From CAMCXT01 sp040403315 (lineage in GTDB: Bacteria; Bacteroidota; Bacteroidia; M30B66): DNA of 64,000 nt. The notes under the pieces were generated by a model. That model saw only the letters and a list, made by a program, of their open reading frames with translations, was not told the origin of the DNA and did not search any database. Where the stretch lies: NCBI GenBank assembly GCA_040403315.1, contig JBBAKX010000009.1, positions 24,659 to 88,658 on the forward strand. Direction: 5' to 3'. Shown one piece after another: positions 24,214 to 32,412 of this stretch; within the stretch, counting starts at the first letter, position 1, and each line of letters starts with the position of its first letter. A program made the position numbers and the translations under genes.

Positions 24214-26181
24214 CTAAGGAAGAACCTTCACAAACCGCTTAATCGTATTGTTGATTTGAATCAAGTAAATTCCAGCGCTAAGATGCTGAAGTGAAATTGA
24301 ATTGTTATTCTCGATTATTCCTTCTTGCACTAAACTTCCAAGGGGTGAGAAAATCTTGAAAGATTCGGGTTTGTTACTTGAGAGTTTTAGCGACAATTGC
24401 TCAGTTACTGGGTTGGGGAATAAATCAAAATCTGTGAATTGAATTTCGTTTGTTTGAGTAATTAAATCAAGTTCACCAACTGTAATATCATCTAAATAAA
24501 AGGCTTCTGGTGTATTTCCAGGAGTTAATGGGAAATAGCGAACCCGTAATTCTAATTCAGCACTTGATGCACCATTCCAATTTGGCCAAGTAAACTGAAT
24601 ATCATGCCATTGTGTAGAATTGGCAGGTACAAAATTAGCCTCCGAATTACCTTCATTAATCTCCTCTATTGGCAGAACTAAATATGCTCCACTGGGTATG
24701 AAGAAATTACATGGATTGCGCAAAACAATTTCAAAAATGCAATAAGATCCATTTTCGGGAGCGCTCACTGCAACTTTAGCAGTAACCAAGACATTGTTTA
24801 GTTGGGTGAAATCAAAAGCACCAATTAACACAGAAGTTGTATCGATTTCTGAATTAAACATCGCAGGTACATACAAGCAATTTTCACTGTTGTAACCTGC
24901 AAAATTACATACTTGCCAAGGTGTGGAATCGTCCGAAACCAAAGTCATGTTGGTTTGCGGAAATGAAAAATCATTTTCGAAATCTTCACTAAATGGAAAG
25001 CTCGTATACGGCAATGAAAGAGATGCTTCAACTATATCAGCAAAAAATATGTGCTCTACTGTATTGCAAACTCCATCACGACACACTGAGAAATATGCCG
25101 TTTTAATTCCTTCGGAAGGATAATAAACATAAGGATGATCGGTTAACCACAATTCTTGTGCAGCACCCGGACAATACCAACTCACCGAATCAGCAAAAAA
25201 GCCAGAATACATTCCGTACAAACGGATCAACGTGCTGTCACATCCTCGAAATTGATCATTGTAAGTTGTAATTTCACCTTCACAATACGGTTGCTCAAAA
25301 ACACCTGTTCTCTGAATATTATCAGATGTACCAATTTGATGGCGAGCTAAATTTGTATCAGACACTACATCGCGCATACGTTCTGACTGACCAGCAGTAA
25401 ACATCAACGGACAATTCGAATAATCCATGTGATTGTTTACATTCTCAATGACTCTTGGCGCACACTCACTCAATGTTAAGTTGCAGGTTCCACCAACCGA
25501 TCCTTTGGTAGGAGGTGTATCTTCAATTCCGTCATCATTGCAAGAAATGCCTGATGTATTTGATGGCCCAAACGTATGCCCCAATCCTACCCAATGACCT
25601 AATTCATGCACCAAGGTATTTTGCCTCAATCGAGCATCATAGTTGGTTAGAAAAATAAAGTCGTTTGGATTTCCAGCAATTAATCCTGGAGTTGGAAATG
25701 TAGCATATGAAAAATCACTCATCGCAATATGAATGTTCAAATAATGCTCTGTATCGATAGAATAAACGGAGAAGTCGCTTGGTATTAAACCTACGTTGGG
25801 TAAATCATGAAAAATAATCCCATTAAAACAAGAACTATCAGGCAATTTAGTGGCTAATTTTATTTGAATATTAGGATTGGAAACAACGCTTTGAAACTCA
25901 AGCTGCACATTATTTATATTGGGCAAAATGCCTGAAAAATGATTATTCGCCAATTCAATGAATTCCAATACACTGCCCGGTGTAACAGGTATAAAATTGT
26001 TTACATTAAAAACATGAACAATTACAGGAATAATAAAAGGCTCATCGCTTCGATTGATGTTTAAGTTGTTTTGAGGAATGTAAGTAGTCTCTGGCATCTC
26101 CGTTTTGCAACGAATTTGAGCGTTTACAATATTTGAGGATATCACTAAAAATAAAAAGGCCAATCGTAAGTATAATTTCAT
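24214..26181 (-). CDS. Secreted M43-type metalloprotease with T9SS sorting domain
   Basis: A 655-residue exported zinc protease. A signal peptide covers 1-21. The pappalysin-type (M43) domain carries VHELGHWVGLGHTF (HExxHxxGxxH) near residue 190, a Cys-rich segment CNDDGIEDTPPT, and NHMDYSNCPLMFTAGQSERM with the Met-turn. A middle region with several cysteines is followed by a jelly-roll-like domain (about 380-570, ending YLDDITVG). The end (about 575-655) is a T9SS type A sorting domain (DLFPNPVTEQLSLKL, SAGIYLIQI). It is divergent from a second secreted metalloprotease at 26398. Likely an extracellular peptidase for nutrient use. Confidence 0.9.
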   Translation of the reverse strand: MKLYLRLAFLFLVISSNIVNAQIRCKTEMPETTYIPQNNLNINRSDEPFIIPVIVHVFNVNNFIPVTPGSVLEFIELANNHFSGILPNINNVQLEFQSVVSNPNIQIKLATKLPDSSCFNGIIFHDLPNVGLIPSDFSVYSIDTEHYLNIHIAMSDFSYATFPTPGLIAGNPNDFIFLTNYDARLRQNTLVHELGHWVGLGHTFGPSNTSGISCNDDGIEDTPPTKGSVGGTCNLTLSECAPRVIENVNNHMDYSNCPLMFTAGQSERMRDVVSDTNLARHQIGTSDNIQRTGVFEQPYCEGEITTYNDQFRGCDSTLIRLYGMYSGFFADSVSWYCPGAAQELWLTDHPYVYYPSEGIKTAYFSVCRDGVCNTVEHIFFADIVEASLSLPYTSFPFSEDFENDFSFPQTNMTLVSDDSTPWQVCNFAGYNSENCLYVPAMFNSEIDTTSVLIGAFDFTQLNNVLVTAKVAVSAPENGSYCIFEIVLRNPCNFFIPSGAYLVLPIEEINEGNSEANFVPANSTQWHDIQFTWPNWNGASSAELELRVRYFPLTPGNTPEAFYLDDITVGELDLITQTNEIQFTDFDLFPNPVTEQLSLKLSSNKPESFKIFSPLGSLVQEGIIENNNSISLQHLSAGIYLIQINNTIKRFVKVLP

Positions 26182-26397
26182 GTTGAATCGAATATTTAGA
26201 CTTCAGATTGAATTAACATGAAGTTCGTTGCATGATTGTATGAATTTCCTAGCTAAATAATTATTTAAATGAAACAATCACTAGAATTATTCAAAACTTT
26301 CAAGATGCTAATTTTCAGCACTTTAAATTCATATCACTATTATTAGTGATTTACTTAAATATAATTTCTTCACAGGTTTGCTTTAAAATTAAAACAC

Positions 26398-29300
26398 ATG
26401 AAAAAGCATTTCCTAATTTTATTTTTATCTGCATTAATGGCAGGAAGTTCAATGGCCCAGGAGGTTCATTGCAACATGATCAAACTAAGTACTGCACAAC
26501 TGGTGCAAAGTAGCGAACTGATGGTTCGGGCAAGAGTAATCGAACGGCAATCAATTTGGAATGCTTCTAAATCCAAGATTTACACTGTTCATCATTTGCT
26601 GGTGTTGGAATCGTACAAAGGAAATCCAAATGCTGAACTCACTTTAATCACCGAAGGAGGCGATTTGCCTGAGCTTTCGGTGGAGTTTAGTGATCGAATT
26701 GATCTCTTCACTGGCGATGAAGCAGTCTTGTTGCTCAATCAAATCCCCGCACATTGGAAAGGCCTTCCCTCCTACCCTGATGCATTTTGCGTGGGTACAT
26801 CTTTAGAAGGTGTATTTATGGTGAATCCCAACAAACGCAATGTATCCGATATCTTCAATCGTTTTAACAATATAGATGAGTTGAAACGTAGCTTTCAAAA
26901 CATCAGCGGTGAAACTGCACGAATTTTCATCCCGGAATTGAGAAATAACCTTCCAGAAACCAATGGAAGCACTGCAGCAACGATTTCAACACTGAGTCCG
27001 ACGGTAATTACTGCAGGAACAAAATCTATCCTCACCATCAACGGAACTGGATTTGGCGCTACCCGCGGAACTGGATTCGTAGAATTCACAACAGCCTTGG
27101 GAACATTCGCACAGCCATTCGCCAAAGACTACATCTCTTGGAGCGACAATCAAATCAGGGTGATGGTGCCATCCAGACTTATAGGACAAGCGGCTGACAA
27201 TGCAGCAGCGAGCGGACAAGTGAAGGTAACACCCTCAGCGGGAGCTGTAGCCACGAGCGCAGGATCGATTACTGTAAGATATGCGCTATTCAACGCACCG
27301 ATCTTGGCCGGAGATACTGCTGCGGTAATGAATGCAGGAAATTTCAATACCCTAGGAGGTTACACCTTGCAGTTTAACAATCTATTCAATTCTAGTTTTA
27401 CAACCGAAGGCCGCGAAACCTTCTTAAGAGCACTAAACAAATGGATGTGTGCAACTAGATTTAATTGGACAATCTCTGCAACCGAGAGCTCAATCAGAGC
27501 CGATCAAAATGATGACGTCAACGTAATCACCGACGATGTACTTAGCCCATTGCCTGCCAATGTTCTTGGACGTGGAATGAAATACGTTTCTAGTTGTGGA
27601 TCTGGCAATGCAACGAAGGCTATCACCATTGGACAAGACATCATTTTCAATGACAACCCAGGTGGTTTGGGTTGGAATTTTGGAAGTGGCGCACCAACTG
27701 CCTCAGAATATGACTTTGAAACTACTGCATTGCACGAATTGGGGCATTTACATCAATTAGCGCATACCAAAAATACCTCAGCAGAAGTAATGGTCGCCAC
27801 TGCGAGTGCGGGTTTCAGTCGAAAGAATTTATCACAGAACGATATTGATGGAGGATTGGATGTAATGGCAAGGAGTTCGGTAAGTGTTGGATGCGGAGTT
27901 GGTGCACATTTACCAATCATTCAAACAGTGTCGATTTCAACCTCGTCAGTTTTTCCGATTTGTTCCGAATCTCAGATATACTTTACATCAACAACAACCA
28001 ATGTTCAAGGCACTCCGAATTTGGTTTGGAAACGAAATGGTGTTATATCAGGCAGTGGTAGCATATTCTTCTTTTCGAATCCACAAAACAATGAGATAAT
28101 TACTTGCGAGTTGCAAGGATGTACAACATCAGCATCAAACGTCATTACAGTTACCACGACCCCTACTCAGCACATTGGTGGCCCACTTTGCGTGGCTGGC
28201 CAAGGAAGCATTACAGAAACTTACATTGCCAATTTCAATCAGCCAACAGGACCTGGAACTGGAGGAGATTTAATTATCCCAGAATGGATTCTTTTGCCAG
28301 GCATTACGATAGCAGACCCCAATTCAACAGTTGCAACGATAACCTTTTCGCCAACATTTACAAGCGGTACAATTCGCGCTCGTTATTATTCTAACACTTG
28401 TGGTGCAAATATTAATGCATCTATCAATGTAGTTCGCGGTCCATCGGCTTCCATCAGTTACTCACAAACATCATACTGCAAAAATGTCACTATACCCCGA
28501 ACTGTAGCAAATACTGGGGCTACCAATGGAACATATTCGTCAACTCCGGCAGGACTTACGATCGACAGCAGCACAGGCGCTCTAACGCCATCCACATCAA
28601 CAGTAGGAACTTATACGATAAGCTACACGCTTCCAGCAAGTGGAGATTGTGGTCCGTTTACAGCCACCTCAACAGTTTCAATTGTGGCTACCCCGTTGGC
28701 TTCCATTCAGTTTCTGAACCCCAATTTTTGTCGATCAAACACAGGAACTGTAACACCTGCTCAAATTTCACCTGCAGGAGGAACATTCACTTCAACTCCT
28801 GCTGGATTGTCGCTCAATGCCTCAACAGGTGGAATCAGACCTTCATTAAGCACAGCAGGCACTTATACATACACCTATACAATTACAAATTCAGCTGGAT
28901 GTGGTGCTTTCAGCGCTTCACGCAGCATCACGATCCTCAATCAATTGGCCACTCCTGGAGCCATTGCAGGAACCACAACTAGCTTCTGCAACACAAGCCG
29001 CACATTTTCGGTAGCAGCAGTTGCGGGCGCAAGTTCTTATCAGTGGACGATCCCCGCAGGAACAACCATTTCTGGGAATGCTACTGGAAACTCAATTGTT
29101 TTGGTTGTAGGCGCAGGATTTACTGGCGGAACTCTTTCGGTTCAAGCGATTGCTTCAAATGGTTGCAACAGCAACTTGCGATCAACTACATTATCTACAG
29201 CAGTACCAGCCCAACCAATAACGATCACCAAAACTGGTGCTACAATCTTTTCGGCAAACGGAACTGCCTCTGTAGCTAACGTAACAGGAGCAACAAGTTT

Positions 29301-29769
29301 TACTTGGACGGCCACTGGAGCAACCATCACTGGAGGACAAGGCACGCGTAATGCTACTTTCACAATAACCAATTTGAATTCCTATACCTTGTGCGTTCGT
29401 GCAAACAACAACTGTGGAAGCTCCGCCAATCGTTGTTCAACATTTACAGTTCCATTGGCAGCTCCATTGGTAGATAACGATTACAAGTTACCAGGCGACA
29501 ATTCGGAGTTATCAGCCAGAAGTATTCCGACACTCTTTCCAAATCCTGCCACCGAAGTAATTAATGTAAAATTTGAAGAAGACTGGATGGGTGAAAGCAT
29601 TCAAGCTGAAATCGTTGGCATTGATGGCAAAGTTTACCTCAACAAACAAGTGATTCCAGGAGAGGAAAGTGCGGAAGAAACAAATATTTCAGAACTTCCA
29701 AAAGGAATCTACATGCTTAGACTTTCGTCGTCTAGTAGTTACACCACACTTCGCTTTATCAAACAATAA
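26398..29769 (+). CDS. Large secreted zinc metalloprotease with TIG and Ig-like repeats and T9SS domain
   Basis: A 1,123-residue exported protein. A signal peptide occupies 1-20. An IPT/TIG module (about 195-300, ISTLSPTVITAGTKSILTINGTGFG) precedes a matrixin-like catalytic domain with TALHELGHLHQLAH near residue 446 and VMVATASAGFSRKNL as the probable Met-turn. Several PKD/Ig-like repeats follow (SPAGGTFTSTPAGLSLN and PAGLTIDSSTGALTPSTSTVGTYTISY), which may bind substrate or form a stalk. The last 80 residues are a T9SS sorting domain (TLFPNPATEVINV, KGIYMLRL). Transcribed away from the M43 gene and closed by a clear terminator. Confidence 0.88.
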   Translation: MKKHFLILFLSALMAGSSMAQEVHCNMIKLSTAQLVQSSELMVRARVIERQSIWNASKSKIYTVHHLLVLESYKGNPNAELTLITEGGDLPELSVEFSDRIDLFTGDEAVLLLNQIPAHWKGLPSYPDAFCVGTSLEGVFMVNPNKRNVSDIFNRFNNIDELKRSFQNISGETARIFIPELRNNLPETNGSTAATISTLSPTVITAGTKSILTINGTGFGATRGTGFVEFTTALGTFAQPFAKDYISWSDNQIRVMVPSRLIGQAADNAAASGQVKVTPSAGAVATSAGSITVRYALFNAPILAGDTAAVMNAGNFNTLGGYTLQFNNLFNSSFTTEGRETFLRALNKWMCATRFNWTISATESSIRADQNDDVNVITDDVLSPLPANVLGRGMKYVSSCGSGNATKAITIGQDIIFNDNPGGLGWNFGSGAPTASEYDFETTALHELGHLHQLAHTKNTSAEVMVATASAGFSRKNLSQNDIDGGLDVMARSSVSVGCGVGAHLPIIQTVSISTSSVFPICSESQIYFTSTTTNVQGTPNLVWKRNGVISGSGSIFFFSNPQNNEIITCELQGCTTSASNVITVTTTPTQHIGGPLCVAGQGSITETYIANFNQPTGPGTGGDLIIPEWILLPGITIADPNSTVATITFSPTFTSGTIRARYYSNTCGANINASINVVRGPSASISYSQTSYCKNVTIPRTVANTGATNGTYSSTPAGLTIDSSTGALTPSTSTVGTYTISYTLPASGDCGPFTATSTVSIVATPLASIQFLNPNFCRSNTGTVTPAQISPAGGTFTSTPAGLSLNASTGGIRPSLSTAGTYTYTYTITNSAGCGAFSASRSITILNQLATPGAIAGTTTSFCNTSRTFSVAAVAGASSYQWTIPAGTTISGNATGNSIVLVVGAGFTGGTLSVQAIASNGCNSNLRSTTLSTAVPAQPITITKTGATIFSANGTASVANVTGATSFTWTATGATITGGQGTRNATFTITNLNSYTLCVRANNNCGSSANRCSTFTVPLAAPLVDNDYKLPGDNSELSARSIPTLFPNPATEVINVKFEEDWMGESIQAEIVGIDGKVYLNKQVIPGEESAEETNISELPKGIYMLRLSSSSSYTTLRFIKQ

Positions 29770-29789
29770 TATTACCTGATCTTACACCG

Positions 29790-29820
29790 AACGGCTTCCC
29801 TTAGTGGAGGCCGTTTTGCG
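29790..29820 (+). terminator. Terminator after the large metalloprotease
   Basis: A 10-bp stem (29790-29799 with 29806-29815, one G-U pair), a six-base loop and TTTT. It lies 20 bp after the stop. Confidence 0.8.
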
Positions 29821-29966
29821 TTTGCTTACATCCAATTCTAAGCACAAATTCAACTAACTAGCACAAATTCAACTACTTAAAGATAGTAGTTATTAACACC
29901 ATCCGGTTGATTGCTTGTTATCAGCAGGTTACGAAAGGTGCCTACAGAGGTATAAATTCGTATTCC

Positions 29967-30155
29967 ATGATAAGGTTGTTTGGATTACTTAGTTTCCTCC
30001 TTGCACTGTTTTTAGTGCCTATGAATGTCAGATTACTGACCGATGCAACCAACGTTAATTCTGCTGGTTCGGGTGTATGGATCATCTTTGTGATGATGAT
30101 CGTGCTCACCGTTTCTTCCGGCTGGATGGGTTGGAAGTTCATCCGTAGGGCTTAA
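29967..30155 (+). CDS. Small two-helix membrane protein
   Basis: From the ATG at 29967 it encodes 62 residues with two hydrophobic segments (LFGLLSFLLALFLVPM and VWIIFVMMIVLTVSSGWMGW) joined by a short polar loop and ending FIRRA. No family is recognised. An in-frame ATG at 29907 would add 20 unremarkable residues. It could be a real small membrane protein; the evidence is limited to hydrophobicity and the clean end. Confidence 0.45.
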   Translation: MIRLFGLLSFLLALFLVPMNVRLLTDATNVNSAGSGVWIIFVMMIVLTVSSGWMGWKFIRRA

Positions 30156-30288
30156 ACAGTGAACATAGGACATTGCGGCATTCGTGCAGCAAACAATACG
30201 ATGCATTGCCATGCGTTTCAGATGGAACATTCCGCTGAGCGATAATTTAGTTTAAAGCATTATCTAAGGCATACTAAATCTTAAACAG

Positions 30289-30296
30289 TATCTTTG
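30289..30296 (+). promoter_or_regulatory. -7 element next to the GTG start at 30301
   Basis: TATCTTTG fits TAnnTTTG perfectly and ends four bases before the GTG start at 30301, implying a leaderless or nearly leaderless mRNA. It may also drive the sulP-dabA-dabB operon downstream. Confidence 0.5.
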
Positions 30297-30300
30297 CGCT

Positions 30301-30648
30301 GTGAAATTCAGAGGTCTACTTCTACTATTGTTGTTTATCAGCTCCCAAACTTCGGTTTGTGCATTTGATATATTCAATAGTTTAAGTGTATCAGAAAGCA
30401 CCTTAGCCTTCACCAAAGGCAAAGAACTGAAGTCGATTCAAGCCAATAAATTCCTTGCCGACGAAGTCACCGAGGAAGAATCGGAATTAGAATTTTCAAA
30501 AAAACAATATTGGGGAGCGCACCGCATTGATTCTTTTTTCGGAATTCAGCGCTTCAATATCGAACCTTCTGCACCGCGCGGTCCAAATGTTCGATTGATC
30601 GGAAGATCAGTTCCAATTTACTTGTTGAATAGCACGTTTAGAATTTGA
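30301..30648 (+). CDS. Small exported protein upstream of the DAB operon
   Basis: A 115-residue protein beginning with GTG. Residues 1-21 are a typical signal peptide (FRGLLLLLLFISSQTSVCA). The rest is polar with an acidic stretch (DEVTEEESELEFSKKQYWG) and a hydrophobic end (RLIGRSVPIYLLNSTFRI). No family is recognised. It lies 96 bp before sulP in the same direction, so it may be the first gene of that operon or an independent gene whose transcript runs through. Confidence 0.6.
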   Translation: MKFRGLLLLLLFISSQTSVCAFDIFNSLSVSESTLAFTKGKELKSIQANKFLADEVTEEESELEFSKKQYWGAHRIDSFFGIQRFNIEPSAPRGPNVRLIGRSVPIYLLNSTFRI

Positions 30649-30661
30649 GATCATGCACTTA

Positions 30662-30713
30662 AGATGTAGTTGTTGCTGCATCTAGATTACCTGCAATCAT
30701 TGTTGGATGCAGG
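30662..30713 (+). promoter_or_regulatory. Double hairpin in the sulP leader
   Basis: Two stem-loops in a row: 30662-30669 with 30676-30683 (8 bp, one G-U) and 30690-30695 with 30708-30713 (CCTGCA/TGCAGG). They sit 31 bp before the sulP ATG. No T-run follows, so a terminator is unlikely; a leader structure is possible. Confidence 0.35.
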
Positions 30714-30744
30714 ATCAAAAGTGTTTATCTCAAATTTTTCATTT

Positions 30745-32412
30745 ATGGCTATTCAAATTCCTGCCGACGGACTGGCAGGCCTTAAAAAATTCTGGAAAAC
30801 AGATTTGCTTTCCGGCTTTATCGTTTCACTTGTTGCACTTCCACTTTGCCTTGGTATCGCTTTGGCATCCGGCGTTCCTCCCATGGCGGGGATCATTGCT
30901 GGGATCGTTGGAGGGCTCCTCCTTTCAATAACTTCTGGATCTTATCTTACCATCAACGGCCCAGCTGCAGGGTTAGCAGTGATCGTTTTAATGTCGATCG
31001 ATGGCTTCAGAAAAATGGCTCCTACTGGCCTCAGCCCTACAGAAGTTGAAATGTTTGCTTACCAGTGCACCTTGGCAGTTGGTTTAGGATGCGGTGTTTT
31101 ACAATTGCTGTTCGGATTGGTGAAGGCTGGCATCTTGAGCAACTTCTTTCCATCCTCAGTAGTACATGGGATGCTTGCCGCTATCGGAATCATGATTTTT
31201 GGCAAGCAAATTCACACTGCACTTGGCGTGAAGCCTGAAGGCAAAGAGATGCTCGACATCATTCTCGAAATCCCTTCCAGCATTATGCACCTCAACCCAG
31301 AGATTGCAATCATTTCAATAGTAAGTATTGCCTTGCTGATCGGCTTGCCGAAGATCAAATCGAAATGGGTGAGAATGCTTCCCGCTCCGCTGATCGTGGT
31401 ATTGATTGCCATTGCGATGGGCTATTACTTCGATCTTGAACACCAGCACAAATACCTTTTTCTAGATGGACATGCCTATGAATTAGGACCGAAGTTTTTG
31501 GTTACGCTTCCTGCTCATTTCATGGATGGGATTGTATTTCCGCGGTTCGATTACCTTTTCACTGGATTCGGGATGCAAATGGTAATCACCTATGCCCTTG
31601 TTGCCAGTTTAGAATCGCTGCTCACTGCATCGGCAGTGGATAAACTCGATCCCTGGAAACGTAAATCGAACTTTAACCGAGAACTGTTTGCCAAAGGTTC
31701 GGGCAACATTATTTCTTCCCTGATTGGTGGATTACCGATCATTGCCGAAGTGGTTCGTAGCTCAGCCAACGTTAGCAATGGAGCCAAAACCCGATGGTCG
31801 AACTTCTTCCACGGTTTGTTCTTGCTCGTTTTTGTGTTGTTTTTATCGCAGGTGTTGCACCACATTCCTTTGGCTGCACTGGCATCGATCCTCATGGTAA
31901 CCGGCTATCGACTCGCCTCACCGAAAGAATTTAGCAAAACGCTACAAATCGGGAAAGAGCAACTCATCATCTTCATTTCGACCATCGTTGTAACGATTGC
32001 TACCGATTTGCTGCTTGGGATTCTGGCTGGCGTTGTCATCAAATTGATCATCCACGCAGTGAATGGAGTACCCTTGAAAAGCCTATTCAAGCCGTTTTTC
32101 ACGGTCGATTTGAACGAGGCTGAAGAAGTGTACACCATCGATGTGGAGCATTCTGCTATTTTCTCGAATTATATCGGTTTGAAAAAACAGCTCGACAGAA
32201 TTCCTAAGGGTAAAACCATTGTTGTTCAGGTAAATCGCACACATTTGGTTGATCACACTGTGATGGAAGCACTGCACGATTATGAGATCGACTATCAACG
32301 CAGTGGCGGAAAGTTCATCATTTCTGGACTAGATGAACACCGTGCTTTGTCGAAGCATGCCCATGCATCTCGAAGAAAACTATCGCGCCAACCTAACTCA
32401 GTTACTGAATGA
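30745..32412 (+). CDS. SulP-family anion transporter, probable bicarbonate importer, with STAS domain
   Basis: From the ATG at 30745 it encodes 555 residues. The membrane part (about 15-430) has the SulP start LLSGFIVSLVALPLCLGIALASG, the TINGPAAGLAVIVL half-helix that forms the substrate site, and many further helices. The last 110 residues are a cytoplasmic STAS domain (VEHSAIFSNYIGLKKQL...DHTVMEALHDY). SulP proteins move sulfate, bicarbonate or other anions. Overlap with dabA (ATGA, 32409-32412) and the dab context favour bicarbonate, which is inference. An upstream TTG at 30670 would place its start inside a leader hairpin, so 30745 is preferred. Confidence 0.9.
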   Translation: MAIQIPADGLAGLKKFWKTDLLSGFIVSLVALPLCLGIALASGVPPMAGIIAGIVGGLLLSITSGSYLTINGPAAGLAVIVLMSIDGFRKMAPTGLSPTEVEMFAYQCTLAVGLGCGVLQLLFGLVKAGILSNFFPSSVVHGMLAAIGIMIFGKQIHTALGVKPEGKEMLDIILEIPSSIMHLNPEIAIISIVSIALLIGLPKIKSKWVRMLPAPLIVVLIAIAMGYYFDLEHQHKYLFLDGHAYELGPKFLVTLPAHFMDGIVFPRFDYLFTGFGMQMVITYALVASLESLLTASAVDKLDPWKRKSNFNRELFAKGSGNIISSLIGGLPIIAEVVRSSANVSNGAKTRWSNFFHGLFLLVFVLFLSQVLHHIPLAALASILMVTGYRLASPKEFSKTLQIGKEQLIIFISTIVVTIATDLLLGILAGVVIKLIIHAVNGVPLKSLFKPFFTVDLNEAEEVYTIDVEHSAIFSNYIGLKKQLDRIPKGKTIVVQVNRTHLVDHTVMEALHDYEIDYQRSGGKFIISGLDEHRALSKHAHASRRKLSRQPNSVTE

